Made by a program: the position numbers and the translations under genes. DNA of 41,910 nt, taken from contig JACDUA010000037.1 in NCBI GenBank assembly GCA_013519935.1, positions 1 through 41,910 of the forward strand, given 5' to 3'. This document shows positions 18,982 through 27,075 of the stretch, in pieces. The DNA is from Ectothiorhodospiraceae bacterium WFHF3C12. GTDB lineage: Bacteria; Pseudomonadota; Gammaproteobacteria; Nitrococcales; Nitrococcaceae. How positions within the stretch are numbered: the first letter of the stretch is position 1; each line of letters starts with the position of its first letter. A model generated the notes under the pieces. It had not been told where the DNA came from. It was given only the letters and a program-made list of their open reading frames with translations, and made no database searches.

Positions 18982-19476
18982 AACGCGCGTCCTGTGAACT
19001 TCAATCGGGGGGCTACGGTTCCGACCGGTCGCACCGTCCAGACCCAGTTCCGAAACGCAGGCTGTAATCCAGCCAGACAATTGGTGGCGACGGCGCTGAG
19101 CGTGCTCCGGGATCTTGAACACGATCGCCGACATCAGGATGCGGCATTGCGACGCCGGCGGTGGATACACCCGGTCCTGGTCTGTTAGCGTGCCGCCCTC
19201 GCAAGGTGGCGCGATGGTAACCGGTACGTCACCTCGCACCAGACGGACCTACCTTCCCGACCTTCACGCCATGCATTGCAGCGCATTCGTGCCGGACATC
19301 GACCTGCAGTTGCAACAATGACTCGCATCCAGTCGAGATCGCCGTGGTGAGTGCCACCTTCTGAGTGGAGCCGCGACGATCGGGTGGAGCCACCACTTTC
19401 GGTCCGGATATTAGACACTCATTAGACGCGGCGCCGCGCCTTCGTGGCATCTGCCGCGAGGTGCATCGTACGCCAT
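18982..19476. other. non-coding region with possible IS21-type end remnant
   Basis: About 500 bp without a recognisable gene. Around 19345-19417 the minus strand begins TGTCTAAT and then repeats short GTGGCTCCAC / GCGGCTCCAC / GTGGCACTC blocks. This resembles the multiple terminal repeats of IS21-family elements, but no transposase remains next to it. The rest (18982-19340) shows nothing identifiable. Confidence 0.3.
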
Positions 19477-20469
19477 ATGATAGAGAACCGCGGATCAATG
19501 GTGGCGCAGGAAATGCGAGCCGCGTTGCTTAAACGGCTCTGCATCCTGGTGATCCTTGTCACATTGCCGTTCTTCGTCCTTCACATGGCCGTCGAAGACG
19601 CCCGACTAGCCTCGCTCTGCGGCGCCATTATCGGGGTAACCGGCATCGTGCTGGGGATTTCCCTGAGGTGGGGCGCCACGCAGGTGCTTACCTGGACACT
19701 TACCCTGCTGCTCGTGGCACTCTCGGCCGTGGCCGCGCGCCTTGCGCCAATGGTGATCCAGCCGTGGCTCTACCCACTGTGCGTCTCATTTTTCTTCATC
19801 CTCCCGGCACCGGGTGCCACGGTCGCCGGGGTCCTTCTGTTTCTGGCCTGCTTCCCGAGCTTCTTCGGTGTGATGGCCCCTATTGAACTGACGCGCGCCA
19901 TGGTCACGGGCCTCATGACTGTGGCGTTGAGCGCGTCTCTCGCGGATCTATTCACACGGCGTGGCCACCTGCTGTTCCGACTCGCCACCGAGGATGCATT
20001 AACGGGTGCAGGCAACCGCCGCGGTCTGTTCCTGGAACTGGATCGGATCGGGGGCGAAAAGCGCCAGGATAACGGGACGGCGATTCTTCTAATCGATGCC
20101 GACCACTTCAAACGAGTCAACGACGTGCACGGACACTCAACTGGCGACCGAGCTCTTAAGGCACTGAGCAGCAGGATCAAGGCGAGTTGCAGGAAGTCTG
20201 ATCGCCTTTACCGCTATGGCGGCGAGGAGTTCGTGCTGATCGCACATGGGGTCGACCGGGAGGGCGCTGTACGGCTGGGGGAGAAGATTCGCGCGAATGT
20301 GGCAGGGGAGCCGCTGGTCGACGGCTTACGTCTGACCGTATCAATCGGCATCGCAGCATTGACCACGGATACGGAACCGGCCACTTCAATGACCCACGCC
20401 GACAAGGCGCTTTATGATGCGAAAGCGTCGGGCAGGGATCGTGTCGAAATGGCTCATTCCGCCAGTTAA
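19477..20469 (+). CDS. membrane GGEEF diguanylate cyclase
   Basis: About 330 residues: six hydrophobic segments (for example LCILVILVTLPFFVLHMAV and LYPLCVSFFFILPAPGATV), then a GGDEF domain with YGGEEF, a phosphate-binding ATEDALTGAGNRRG segment and I-site RKSD five residues before GGEEF. It should synthesise c-di-GMP with product inhibition. The start is uncertain (19477 or 19498; neither has a strong ribosome binding site). It is the last gene of the signalling block. IS3-family remnants begin immediately after its stop. Confidence 0.88.
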   Translation: MIENRGSMVAQEMRAALLKRLCILVILVTLPFFVLHMAVEDARLASLCGAIIGVTGIVLGISLRWGATQVLTWTLTLLLVALSAVAARLAPMVIQPWLYPLCVSFFFILPAPGATVAGVLLFLACFPSFFGVMAPIELTRAMVTGLMTVALSASLADLFTRRGHLLFRLATEDALTGAGNRRGLFLELDRIGGEKRQDNGTAILLIDADHFKRVNDVHGHSTGDRALKALSSRIKASCRKSDRLYRYGGEEFVLIAHGVDREGAVRLGEKIRANVAGEPLVDGLRLTVSIGIAALTTDTEPATSMTHADKALYDAKASGRDRVEMAHSAS

Positions 20470-20719
20470 TCGATACAGCAGGTACGCAGCTCCGTTACGC
20501 GCTCAGTTTCGTCAGCAGTTCACCAGTGCCGAATACCAGCAGTTCCTCGCCGGTCATAACTTGGTGTGCAGCATGAGCGCGGTGGGCAGCTGTGCCGACA
20601 ACGCCGCCGCCGAAGGCTTCTTCGGGATGCTCAAGCGCGAGCGGGTCAATCGCCGGCTACAACCCCAGGAGCAACGTCAGGCGCAACCCTTCACTCAACC
20701 GTCCGAGGAAACGGGGTAA
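20470..20719 (+). pseudogene. IS3-family transposase orfB, C-terminal fragment
   Basis: The plus strand encodes FTSAEYQQFLAGHNLVCSMS, then NAAAEGFFGMLKRERVNRR. This is the end of an IS3-group OrfB, including the last catalytic glutamate in the xxAEGFF context. The first two acidic residues and the N-terminal two thirds are missing, and the frame degenerates after about 20660. The fragment joins the preceding GGEEF gene directly, marking a deletion or insertion scar. Confidence 0.7.
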
Positions 20720-20911
20720 ACCCAGACGTCGATAGGGCAGTACAGCCGGGTCAGGAATCCGTTTGTTTTCGGCGTCGATTCGGATCCTTCTGGATCAGGC
20801 ACCTCGGAATAGAACGTCCGAATGCTCGCACCCGGGGAGGGCACCACGGTCGAGTACATCGCTCAGTTCACATGCAGGCGACACGCCCGGCTGACGAAGA
20901 TCGGCCGTGTG

Positions 20912-21109
20912 TCAGGACTCCTCTTCGTCCCGCGCGCCATGCACCCTGTGACGCTCGCGTATCTCGCGCGTCGTCTTCTCAGACGCTTGCATGGCGCGCT
21001 TGGCGTTCTCGATGCGTTCTTCGACCGAGCACTGTCGGAGTTTTCTGCCGAATCCGCTGATGCCATTCTCGTCCGGCAGCTCCTCATGGAGCCCGCTTCT
21101 CCGTGCCAT
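20912..21109 (-). CDS. small hypothetical protein linked to antitoxin copy 2
   Basis: A 65-residue charged product (MARRSGLHEELPDENG, then QCSVEERIENAKRAMQ, ending ARDEEES). No family was recognised. The start at 21109 has GGGTG upstream; an ATG at 21124 is the alternative. A degraded relative of its central segment occurs at about 3740-3790, again downstream of an antitoxin gene, which suggests it was once part of the same module. Insertion of IS3 material now separates it from the antitoxin. It could also be a chance ORF. Confidence 0.35.
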   Translation of the reverse strand: MARRSGLHEELPDENGISGFGRKLRQCSVEERIENAKRAMQASEKTTREIRERHRVHGARDEEES

Positions 21110-21254
21110 CACGATCACCCGCATGAATTATGGGCTCGGACGTCAGTATACGCCTAACCAATCGATCCTCCACACGGTGGCCAAGCCGGATAAGCCGGAT
21201 CTGTACAGGTGCGTGCACCGCAACGTAGCTTGGTACTGGGCAGGGAGGTGGCCC

Positions 21255-21375
21255 ATGGCCAAGCGGAAGTGTTGTGCGCAGGAATTCAATCAGGCGGCGG
21301 CGCGGGTTGCCGGCTCGAGTACGGGTTCGCTGGGCCAGGTAGAACGTCCCGGTGGCCTGGATACTAGGGGCAAAA
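21255..21375 (+). pseudogene. IS3-family transposase orfA, N-terminal fragment
   Basis: After a good ribosome binding site (AGGGAGGTG), the frame reads MAKRKCCAQEFNQAAARVA and later GQVERPGGLDTR. This matches the start of IS3-group OrfA proteins (MAKRKxSxEFKxxAV, then QVARDLGLDTR). The frame continues into unrelated sequence after about 40 residues. It lies downstream of an orfB C-terminal fragment on the same strand, so the two pieces are not one element in normal order. Confidence 0.55.
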
Positions 21376-21435
21376 CGTGGGGAGCAGGTCAACACCATTG
21401 TACGGACAGCATTGCGGCGTCGCCGTAAGCTGATT

Positions 21436-21846
21436 TCAGCCGGGAACGCCATGATCAATTCGAGCGAGAAGCTCCTCGACAAGCGCAAATCCGACGTCGG
21501 TATCCAGCATCTCCATGCAACTCTGGCCCTCGAATCGCGTCATCGGCCGACTGAGATACGCTCCAGCCTTCGCTGCGTCCCCGAAGGAGTCTACGGCGTG
21601 ATCAACAATCCGCAGCACCCGCAACAGACGCTCGCTCTCACCGGATGTCAGTCGCTCTCCGCGGGAGCGGCGACGGGCCAGCGTTCGCTTGGAGCAAATG
21701 AGCCTGTAGATCTGGGCAGAGGAGACGATGCCTTGGCCGACAAGATCATCGATGATTTCCACGTGCACTCCGTCGCGGATTGCCTGTATGGCCGCGAGAC
21801 CATCTAGTGCGAGGCTGAAACGTGGATGAATGCCGGAATGTGGCAT
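21436..21846 (-). CDS. Xre/MbcA/ParS-type antitoxin (copy 2, orphan)
   Basis: This 136-residue protein has an N-terminal helical DNA-binding region and the C-terminal toxin-binding domain of Xre/MbcA/ParS antitoxins (ESERLLRVLRIV, FGDAAKAGAYLSRP, EMLDTDVGFALVEELLARID). Such proteins normally neutralise a RES-domain NAD-degrading toxin encoded immediately downstream. Here the sequence after the stop codon is IS3-derived and no RES gene is seen, so the antitoxin is orphaned. ATG 21846 is preferred (GGAG upstream); an in-frame ATG at 21909 would overlap the exonuclease gene. It is a direct repeat of the pseudogene at 3876-4168. Confidence 0.75.
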   Translation of the reverse strand: MPHSGIHPRFSLALDGLAAIQAIRDGVHVEIIDDLVGQGIVSSAQIYRLICSKRTLARRRSRGERLTSGESERLLRVLRIVDHAVDSFGDAAKAGAYLSRPMTRFEGQSCMEMLDTDVGFALVEELLARIDHGVPG

Positions 21847-21892
21847 GCTGTAGAAAGCTCCATTTCGATTGGGCACCGTCGACGTCGGTGGC

Positions 21893-22564
21893 CTAGTCTT
21901 GCCTCTCAACGTCGTCGTCTTCCCCGAGATCGCGCGCCTGCATCAGTAGCTCTGCCATGGTCCGAGTGCCAACGCCGCTCTTGATGCCATCGGTCACCAG
22001 CTGTTGCAGTCGCTCAAGCTTGCGCACATCGGGCATCGGATGCGTGAGCTCGCCCAGCCCGAGATAGCGCTGGTTCGCGAGATACGCGCACAGTAGGGCA
22101 CGCACGTCTTCAGCCGCGCGGTGCTGGCGCAGGCCCAACTGCGTGCGAGCGCGATACAGTAGCGCATCCAGATAGGGACTGGGCTCCGATGCATGGATCA
22201 GCTCGCTTGCGGGACTGAGTCGCATCGCACCAAGTTCGTCATCCGCTGAGGCGGCGAGCTCTGCGAGCCACATCCGGTCGAAGTCCACCGCGTCGCTGTA
22301 CAGTGTGGCGTCGCGCCCGCAGACCTCTATCAATCGCGACCAAGCCTCCATCGGCGATACGCCCTCGCTCAGCAGCAGATCGAGGGAGAGCCCGTGCAGG
22401 TACTCCGATTCCGGTGACCATTCGCCTACGTCCAGCCAGTAGGCATCGGGCCGAATAAGGAGCGAGTGAACGCGCGCCTGTGCATCGCTCCAACCGATCT
22501 CGATCGGGTAGGAAGCAGGGCCGAGGCTGCTTGCTTCGATGTCGATGAAATATGGCAGCCCCAT
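21893..22564 (-). CDS. DEDDh-type 3'-5' exonuclease-like protein
   Basis: A 223-residue protein. The N-terminus FIDIEASSLGPASYPIEIGW carries the DxE motif of DEDD exonucleases, and HRAAEDVRALL near residue 150 carries the H-x4-D motif III typical of the DEDDh subgroup. A middle acidic motif is likely in DAVDFDRMW. Members include RNase T, the DNA polymerase III epsilon subunit and many solitary exonucleases; the substrate is not predictable. The C-terminal tail (about 60 residues) looks helical and is not assigned. The gene sits 46 bp upstream of the antitoxin on the same strand. Confidence 0.72.
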   Translation of the reverse strand: MGLPYFIDIEASSLGPASYPIEIGWSDAQARVHSLLIRPDAYWLDVGEWSPESEYLHGLSLDLLLSEGVSPMEAWSRLIEVCGRDATLYSDAVDFDRMWLAELAASADDELGAMRLSPASELIHASEPSPYLDALLYRARTQLGLRQHRAAEDVRALLCAYLANQRYLGLGELTHPMPDVRKLERLQQLVTDGIKSGVGTRTMAELLMQARDLGEDDDVERQD

Positions 22565-22596
22565 GCGTCCTCCCAGTCTCAGATTACCTTAGCAGG

Positions 22597-22604
22597 TGTC
22601 TACG
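22597..22604 (+). other. weak candidate for the far (left) end of the Tn7-like element
   Basis: TGTCTACG here is identical to the first eight bases of the putative transposon end at 31116 read inward, and has the opposite orientation expected of a left end. It is preceded by GCAGG, against GCGGG flanking the right end. The internal TnsB-type motif is not clearly present behind it, and an 8-mer match in a search of this size could be chance. Listed only as the best candidate seen. Confidence 0.2.
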
Positions 22605-22622
22605 GGTCCGGCGGCGTATCAA

Positions 22623-23606
22623 TTACTCCTTCCAGCGGGATGCGATGACATCGTCAAGCGCCTTGTCCTTGCGCTCGCGCGCTATGGCCATCACCCGCTT
22701 TCGCAATTCTTGGTTGTAGCTGTAGATCGACAATGCCACGGCCGCATGAGCCGCCCGTGATGCCGGCGCGGAGGCAGTTGTCTCGAGCAGATACTGGGTT
22801 GCGGCTTCGCTGCGGTGCAGGGCAATTGCCTGAAAGAAGATGCGCGTCCGAGGATCGCTGGGCAGGAAGCGTTCGCTCACCTCAATGAGCGGCGCAAGTG
22901 CGGCTTCAAGGCGACTCTCGCCGAGCGCAAGCGCCGCGCCCTCCTGCCGGATTTTATCGGTGCCTGTAAGCCACCCCAACGCAAATGAGAGCGCGTCTTC
23001 CCCTGCCGCTTTAAGGAGTGATGAGAAAGCCTGCGCGACGACCTCTGGCTCCTCGTCACCTTGCAAGATTTTCTGCCGGAGGACGATCTGGGCATGGAAC
23101 GGATCAACGAGCCCCAGCGCCCTCACTGCGCCGACGCGTGCGTGCCATTCGGGATCGTGCAGCAAGCTCAACAGCTCCAGCACGGTGTCCGAATCACCGT
23201 GGGCGACGAGCCCCAATGCGCAGGTGCAGCGCAGGTCCACCGCCGTATCTACCGAGGCGCCAGGCGCCGGCTCCAACTGCCGATAGTGCAGGTACCGGCG
23301 GTAGAAGGCGTGATCGTCGTAGTCCAGCTCGTACAGGGCGCGGGCAATGGCCCGTTTCCCCGCGCAGGCTCTATCGACCTGCGATGCGTCGTCCCCCGCA
23401 AGCCGGTCGAACGCGTCGCGAAGCTCCGGGATCAGGACGTACGTCAGCCTCTCGGCGGCAAGTTCCGCCGCCGTCGCCACCAGGAAATTGCTGCGTTCGG
23501 TTAGCGCCTGTCTTATGCAGTCGAGTGCCTGTGCCTCTGAGCGCTGCTCCACGCACTCTCGCAGCAATTGCAGTTTCTCATCCGTTCGCAATGTCCTTGG
23601 TGGCAT
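22623..23606 (-). CDS. HEAT-repeat protein
   Basis: This 327-residue protein is made almost entirely of paired amphipathic helices. HEAT/PBS-lyase-like repeats are visible as DPEWHARVGAVRALGLVDP, GAALALGESRLEAALAPL and similar segments. Such solenoids mediate protein-protein contacts and have no catalytic residues to name. The N-terminus (MPPRTLRTDEKLQLLRECVE) is also helical. The gene reads toward the exonuclease but is 58 bp from it. If the Tn7-like element ends at 22597 this would be cargo, which is speculative. Confidence 0.65.
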   Translation of the reverse strand: MPPRTLRTDEKLQLLRECVEQRSEAQALDCIRQALTERSNFLVATAAELAAERLTYVLIPELRDAFDRLAGDDASQVDRACAGKRAIARALYELDYDDHAFYRRYLHYRQLEPAPGASVDTAVDLRCTCALGLVAHGDSDTVLELLSLLHDPEWHARVGAVRALGLVDPFHAQIVLRQKILQGDEEPEVVAQAFSSLLKAAGEDALSFALGWLTGTDKIRQEGAALALGESRLEAALAPLIEVSERFLPSDPRTRIFFQAIALHRSEAATQYLLETTASAPASRAAHAAVALSIYSYNQELRKRVMAIARERKDKALDDVIASRWKE

Positions 23607-23915
23607 GTGGTTTCGACCTCGGTGTGGTTCGTGGGCTGGCCACCCCTACGGCCGGCATATTGCGGTTCGGCCACGGAAGAGCATTGAGCCCTTTGGGGGC
23701 GTGCAGTGATCAGGCGGCTCCCTTTGAAGCGCCCCGATGTGGCCCGTCGCGTAAGTGCCCATTCAGATCGGGGCCTATGCCACGATTCGGTAGCAGCCGC
23801 GCCCTGCGTCATATACCAGGATCATCGGCTCATCCGTGTGCCAGTCGACGCGGTGCGAGTAGACACGCACGGCAAGGACTTGTGGCGGCGTATCTTGTGT
23901 CTCCGCCTCGTGCAT
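23607..23915. other. non-coding region, nothing identified
   Basis: About 310 bp between the HEAT-repeat gene and the small gene at 23916. ORFs here look like chance frames with no similarity seen. It presumably holds the HEAT gene promoter, but no clear boxes were identified. Confidence 0.4.
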
Positions 23916-24149
23916 TCACCCCACCCAGGTCTCGCGAATCCGCTGCGGCTCGTCCGTAACGTACGTCCAGCGCAAGAACTGGTCCCCGCGCCGGAGGACG
24001 CTGGGCGCGATTTCGGTCGCTGCGGACTCCACGCCCGCCGGCAGCGCCACCAGATCGCACTGGCTGACTGTCACCTCTGCCTGGTAGTCGGGCAGGCCGA
24101 TGAAGCCGCGCATATCCTCGTCGGGCATCATCGGTGTCCCCTGGCTCAC
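23916..24149 (-). CDS. small hypothetical protein, coupled to upstream gene
   Basis: A 77-residue product beginning with GTG at 24149, overlapping the previous gene's stop by 4 nt (GTGA), a typical translational coupling. It has no recognised domain; it is neutral to acidic with a central VTVSQCDLVALPAGVES. The overlap is the main argument that it is a real gene. Confidence 0.5.
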   Translation of the reverse strand: MSQGTPMMPDEDMRGFIGLPDYQAEVTVSQCDLVALPAGVESAATEIAPSVLRRGDQFLRWTYVTDEPQRIRETWVG

Positions 24150-24493
24150 TTCGCTCCACTCTGTCCGGGAGCTGCGATGATGGCGTTATGGATTTCGGCA
24201 GTGACATCCTTTGCTTTGGAAAGGCCGTTCGCCCTCAACCAGAAGTTCCAGACGTACTCCGCATCCATGTGGTTTCCCGGTGGTCCCTGAAGCTGATATA
24301 CGCGGCCTGAGCCCGTCTCGACGATTCTGCTCCCGCAGTCGAGTTGCACGATACGACTGCTTACACGTCCCTCACCGTTTTCCAAGCAATACCCCATGAG
24401 GTGACGGTCCCCGTCAGGCAGTTGCTTGACTCGCCATTGTTTGAGAGTGAGTTCCGGCTGATGTGACGGTGGTTGGGTGTCCCATATCGGCAT
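24146..24493 (-). CDS. hypothetical protein
   Basis: A 115-residue soluble protein with aromatic-rich segments (RHLMGYCLENGEGRVSSRIV, GRVYQLQGPPGNHMDAEYVW). No family was recognised with certainty. The start at 24493 is set by GGAG 8 nt upstream. It forms a coupled pair with the 77-residue gene that follows. Phage- or transposon-cargo-type small genes look like this, but no function can be given. Confidence 0.55.
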   Translation of the reverse strand: MPIWDTQPPSHQPELTLKQWRVKQLPDGDRHLMGYCLENGEGRVSSRIVQLDCGSRIVETGSGRVYQLQGPPGNHMDAEYVWNFWLRANGLSKAKDVTAEIHNAIIAAPGQSGAK

Positions 24494-24708
24494 AATCGAG
24501 TCTCCAGATGGTCGATCCCGCATTTCCTCTAAAGGGGTAATCTGCTGTTTCCGTGGAATGGCTTGACGGCCACCTTCGGCGTTAATCTATTGCTGTCTTT
24601 CGCCGATTGGACTGATGTAGCCGCCTCCTAATCGGAAGTCCGGAGTGACACCCAACGAACCCCGCGTCGACCCTGCGGCGCATGCGGGACTGTCCACGCG
24701 GTTCGCGT

Positions 24709-25062
24709 TCATTCGGTCGCGAGCGCCTCAAGCTGATTCTGCCAGACACCCTGTCTGAACTTGATTAGTTGTATCGTGCCGTCCCGGTCCCATTCGATGT
24801 TGAGCACCTTCCCCGCGGCATCCCAGATATCGAGGCCGTAGGGCAGGTTCTTCTTCGACTCTGGCATGAGCGCAGCCATGGCGGGATCGCATGGCAAAGT
24901 CGGAAGCTTCCCGAACGGCGTTCGTAATATCATTTTCAGATCGTGCCCCTCCCAAGAGAGATGCGGCCCCGCCCCCGGGAAGTCCTCAAATTTTCCCTGG
25001 GAACGCATCAGGTTCCACGCGAGATCCCGCATACGAAGTGCTTCTTCCTGCTTCTTGGACAT
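24709..25062 (-). CDS. hypothetical protein downstream of tniQ
   Basis: A 117-residue protein starting MSKKQEEALRMRDLAWNLMR at 25062, with AGGAA upstream; an in-frame extension to 25278 would overlap the tniQ end and lacks features. The C-terminus has GTIQLIKFRQGVWQNQLEAL. No domain was recognised. It lies 175 bp after tniQ on the same strand and may be cargo of the Tn7-like element. Confidence 0.55.
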   Translation of the reverse strand: MSKKQEEALRMRDLAWNLMRSQGKFEDFPGAGPHLSWEGHDLKMILRTPFGKLPTLPCDPAMAALMPESKKNLPYGLDIWDAAGKVLNIEWDRDGTIQLIKFRQGVWQNQLEALATE

Positions 25063-25237
25063 GATGCGATTTCCTACAGGTTGCCCTTGGTTTGATGTGA
25101 CTTGCTTCCTGTACTCAGAACGCCCTCTGGCGGAAAGTCCGGCCCCTTCATTACCTCCCGAACGCCCTGAGCGCAGCCGCTGGTGGGGATATTCGGAGGG
25201 CGTTGCCCACCCCGTCGACGCATGGGGGCGCGTCTCG

Positions 25238-27073
25238 TCATAGACGCTGCGCCGTCCCGACGCGCGTATACGGGGCAAGGTGGCGGGCGATTTCCGGGGT
25301 CTGTGAGTCCACGATCGCGCGAAGGGCCTGAATTAGGGCCGGGGCACGGTCGTAGATGAGTATCGCCTGCCCCGTTGAACTGCGTTCCTCGAAACGGGGC
25401 ACAATCCCGCTCGCCGTGAGAGGCTCACGCAACCGCCGCAAATGTCGCCCGCTGGCACGAGCGAGAGAGTTCAGAAGAACGTAGCGCGCGCGAAAGGCGT
25501 CGACATGATGGGCAGCAATGCGAAAGGCCTGTTTCGCCCGTCGGACGGGATCGTCGATGGGCAGAAAACCCTGGTAGCAGAGGTGGGAGACCACGGGCCC
25601 AGGGACATTCAACAGATCACGGAGCTCGCTCATCGTATAGCTTTCCTTTGGCGTCTCCAGCTGCTCGATCAACCACGCTTCGATGGCCTCCTTGTCAATG
25701 GCAAGGCAGTCGAATGCGCCGACGCCAGTGCGGAAGACCGCGAGCTCTTCATTGAACACCGCCTTCAGAAGCCGACCCAGCGAGCAGTTGTGGCGGTCCA
25801 GCAGGTCTTGCTCCAGGATATTGGCGATCGTGACGGTAGTGGTGGTGCGCGGCGATCCGGCATTTGCTGGCAGCGTTGCCAGCAAATGATCCACGTGCGA
25901 GAGGTCGAACAACCACTCCTCGTATCTAGGCGTTCCCTGGTGCACCGGGAAGAGGAGGTTCCATTCGCGCAGACTGTGTAGATGCGATGGTGAGACGGCC
26001 AATGCCTTGGAAAGCGTCAGCAGGTCGATCTGGCGGCTGAGCGCCTCGTTCAGCTCCGTGGCCTGGATCGCACCTTCACGCTTCTGCTGCTGGCGCTTTG
26101 CGCACTTCAACCTCAACTTGGTGACCCCAAAGCGCTGCCGCTCAGTCAGCTCGGAATGGCACGTTTCAACGCGGCTCGCTTCGGTCGGCCCGCATCCAGA
26201 TAGGTGGCGAGAGACGCTGCCACCAGGTGTTGCCGAATGTTTTTCGGCCGCGCTGCCGGCTTCCGGTGAGAGCGTGGGGCCAATCGACGGGAAGCGCTGT
26301 CGCAGAGCGTCCTTTCGGCCTGACGCCCAGCCCGCGCGCAGTCGCGCATCTGTGTTCAATTGTGCCGCCGTGAGATAGAGCGGATGCAGCAATCGGTTTG
26401 GAAGGCTATTGAGGTCGGGGGACGCCTCCATGACGTCGTTTGGGCGATAGAGGCGGCGGACAAAGCTCTCAAGGATAGCCAGGCCTTCGCCGTGGTGATC
26501 GCGATGCTCCCTGGATGCGAAGCCGGAAACCGCGAGTCCACTTCGCCTTAGCAGCGACGCCGACGCAGCGTCCACGGGTTCGGCTGATGCGCTGCGAAGA
26601 TCGAACCCACAACCGCAGTAGTGCACGTGTGGCCGTGCCCACGTCAGCGGCCGATCGCAATTGGGGCATTGGTCGATTAAGACAGTGCGATGGCGCGCAC
26701 AGTGTGTCACCGGCGTGAAGTCCCATCCTTCACGTATAAAGGGTTCCTCCGCGAGACAGTTTGGGCACAGCCGAGGCCGTGTAGTCCGATAATGCTCGTG
26801 AGAATGCTCGAACCCCGCCTTCAGAAGCATCGCCAGATCGGCCTTCGGGCGATTTGTGGCTGCACCAAGAGGTCCGAAATCGAGGGTCCCCGCGAGCCAA
26901 GAGCGGATTGCCGACATGGCCGTCATGCCTTTCAGGCCGATCAGGTCCTTGATCGGCCAATAGCCGCGGTAGCCGTTGGTGTTGGCCAGTCGAAGCGCAT
27001 AGCCCAGAAAATGTTCCCTGGGTTGAGGGCCGGGGGTTCTTGGTAGCAGCGGACTCGGCGTCATTGGGAGCAT
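25238..27073 (-). CDS. tniQ: TniQ/TnsD-family target-selection protein
   Basis: This 611-residue protein has the TniQ fold at the N-terminus (REHFLGYALRLANTNGY) and a zinc-binding cluster CPNC (103-106), HC..H (124-128), CPNC (136-139), CGC (153-155). Its length is that of a TnsD-like selector with a long C-terminal DNA-binding half, not a short CRISPR-associated TniQ. TnsD-type proteins recognise a chromosomal attachment sequence and recruit TnsC. ATG 27073, two nt after the tnsC stop, is preferred. It is the fourth gene of the operon. The target it recognises is unknown; sequence adjoining the right end (31117 onward) is the natural place to look. Confidence 0.88.
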   Translation of the reverse strand: MLPMTPSPLLPRTPGPQPREHFLGYALRLANTNGYRGYWPIKDLIGLKGMTAMSAIRSWLAGTLDFGPLGAATNRPKADLAMLLKAGFEHSHEHYRTTRPRLCPNCLAEEPFIREGWDFTPVTHCARHRTVLIDQCPNCDRPLTWARPHVHYCGCGFDLRSASAEPVDAASASLLRRSGLAVSGFASREHRDHHGEGLAILESFVRRLYRPNDVMEASPDLNSLPNRLLHPLYLTAAQLNTDARLRAGWASGRKDALRQRFPSIGPTLSPEAGSAAEKHSATPGGSVSRHLSGCGPTEASRVETCHSELTERQRFGVTKLRLKCAKRQQQKREGAIQATELNEALSRQIDLLTLSKALAVSPSHLHSLREWNLLFPVHQGTPRYEEWLFDLSHVDHLLATLPANAGSPRTTTTVTIANILEQDLLDRHNCSLGRLLKAVFNEELAVFRTGVGAFDCLAIDKEAIEAWLIEQLETPKESYTMSELRDLLNVPGPVVSHLCYQGFLPIDDPVRRAKQAFRIAAHHVDAFRARYVLLNSLARASGRHLRRLREPLTASGIVPRFEERSSTGQAILIYDRAPALIQALRAIVDSQTPEIARHLAPYTRVGTAQRL

Positions 27074-27075
27074 GC

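Noticed and set aside
19345-19417. A complete IS21 element
   Set aside because: Only short GTGGCTCCAC-like repeats; no istA or istB nearby, so kept only as a possible end remnant.
21084-21488. RES-type toxin downstream of antitoxin copy 2
   Set aside because: The reading frame here shows no RES motifs and overlaps IS3 remnants.
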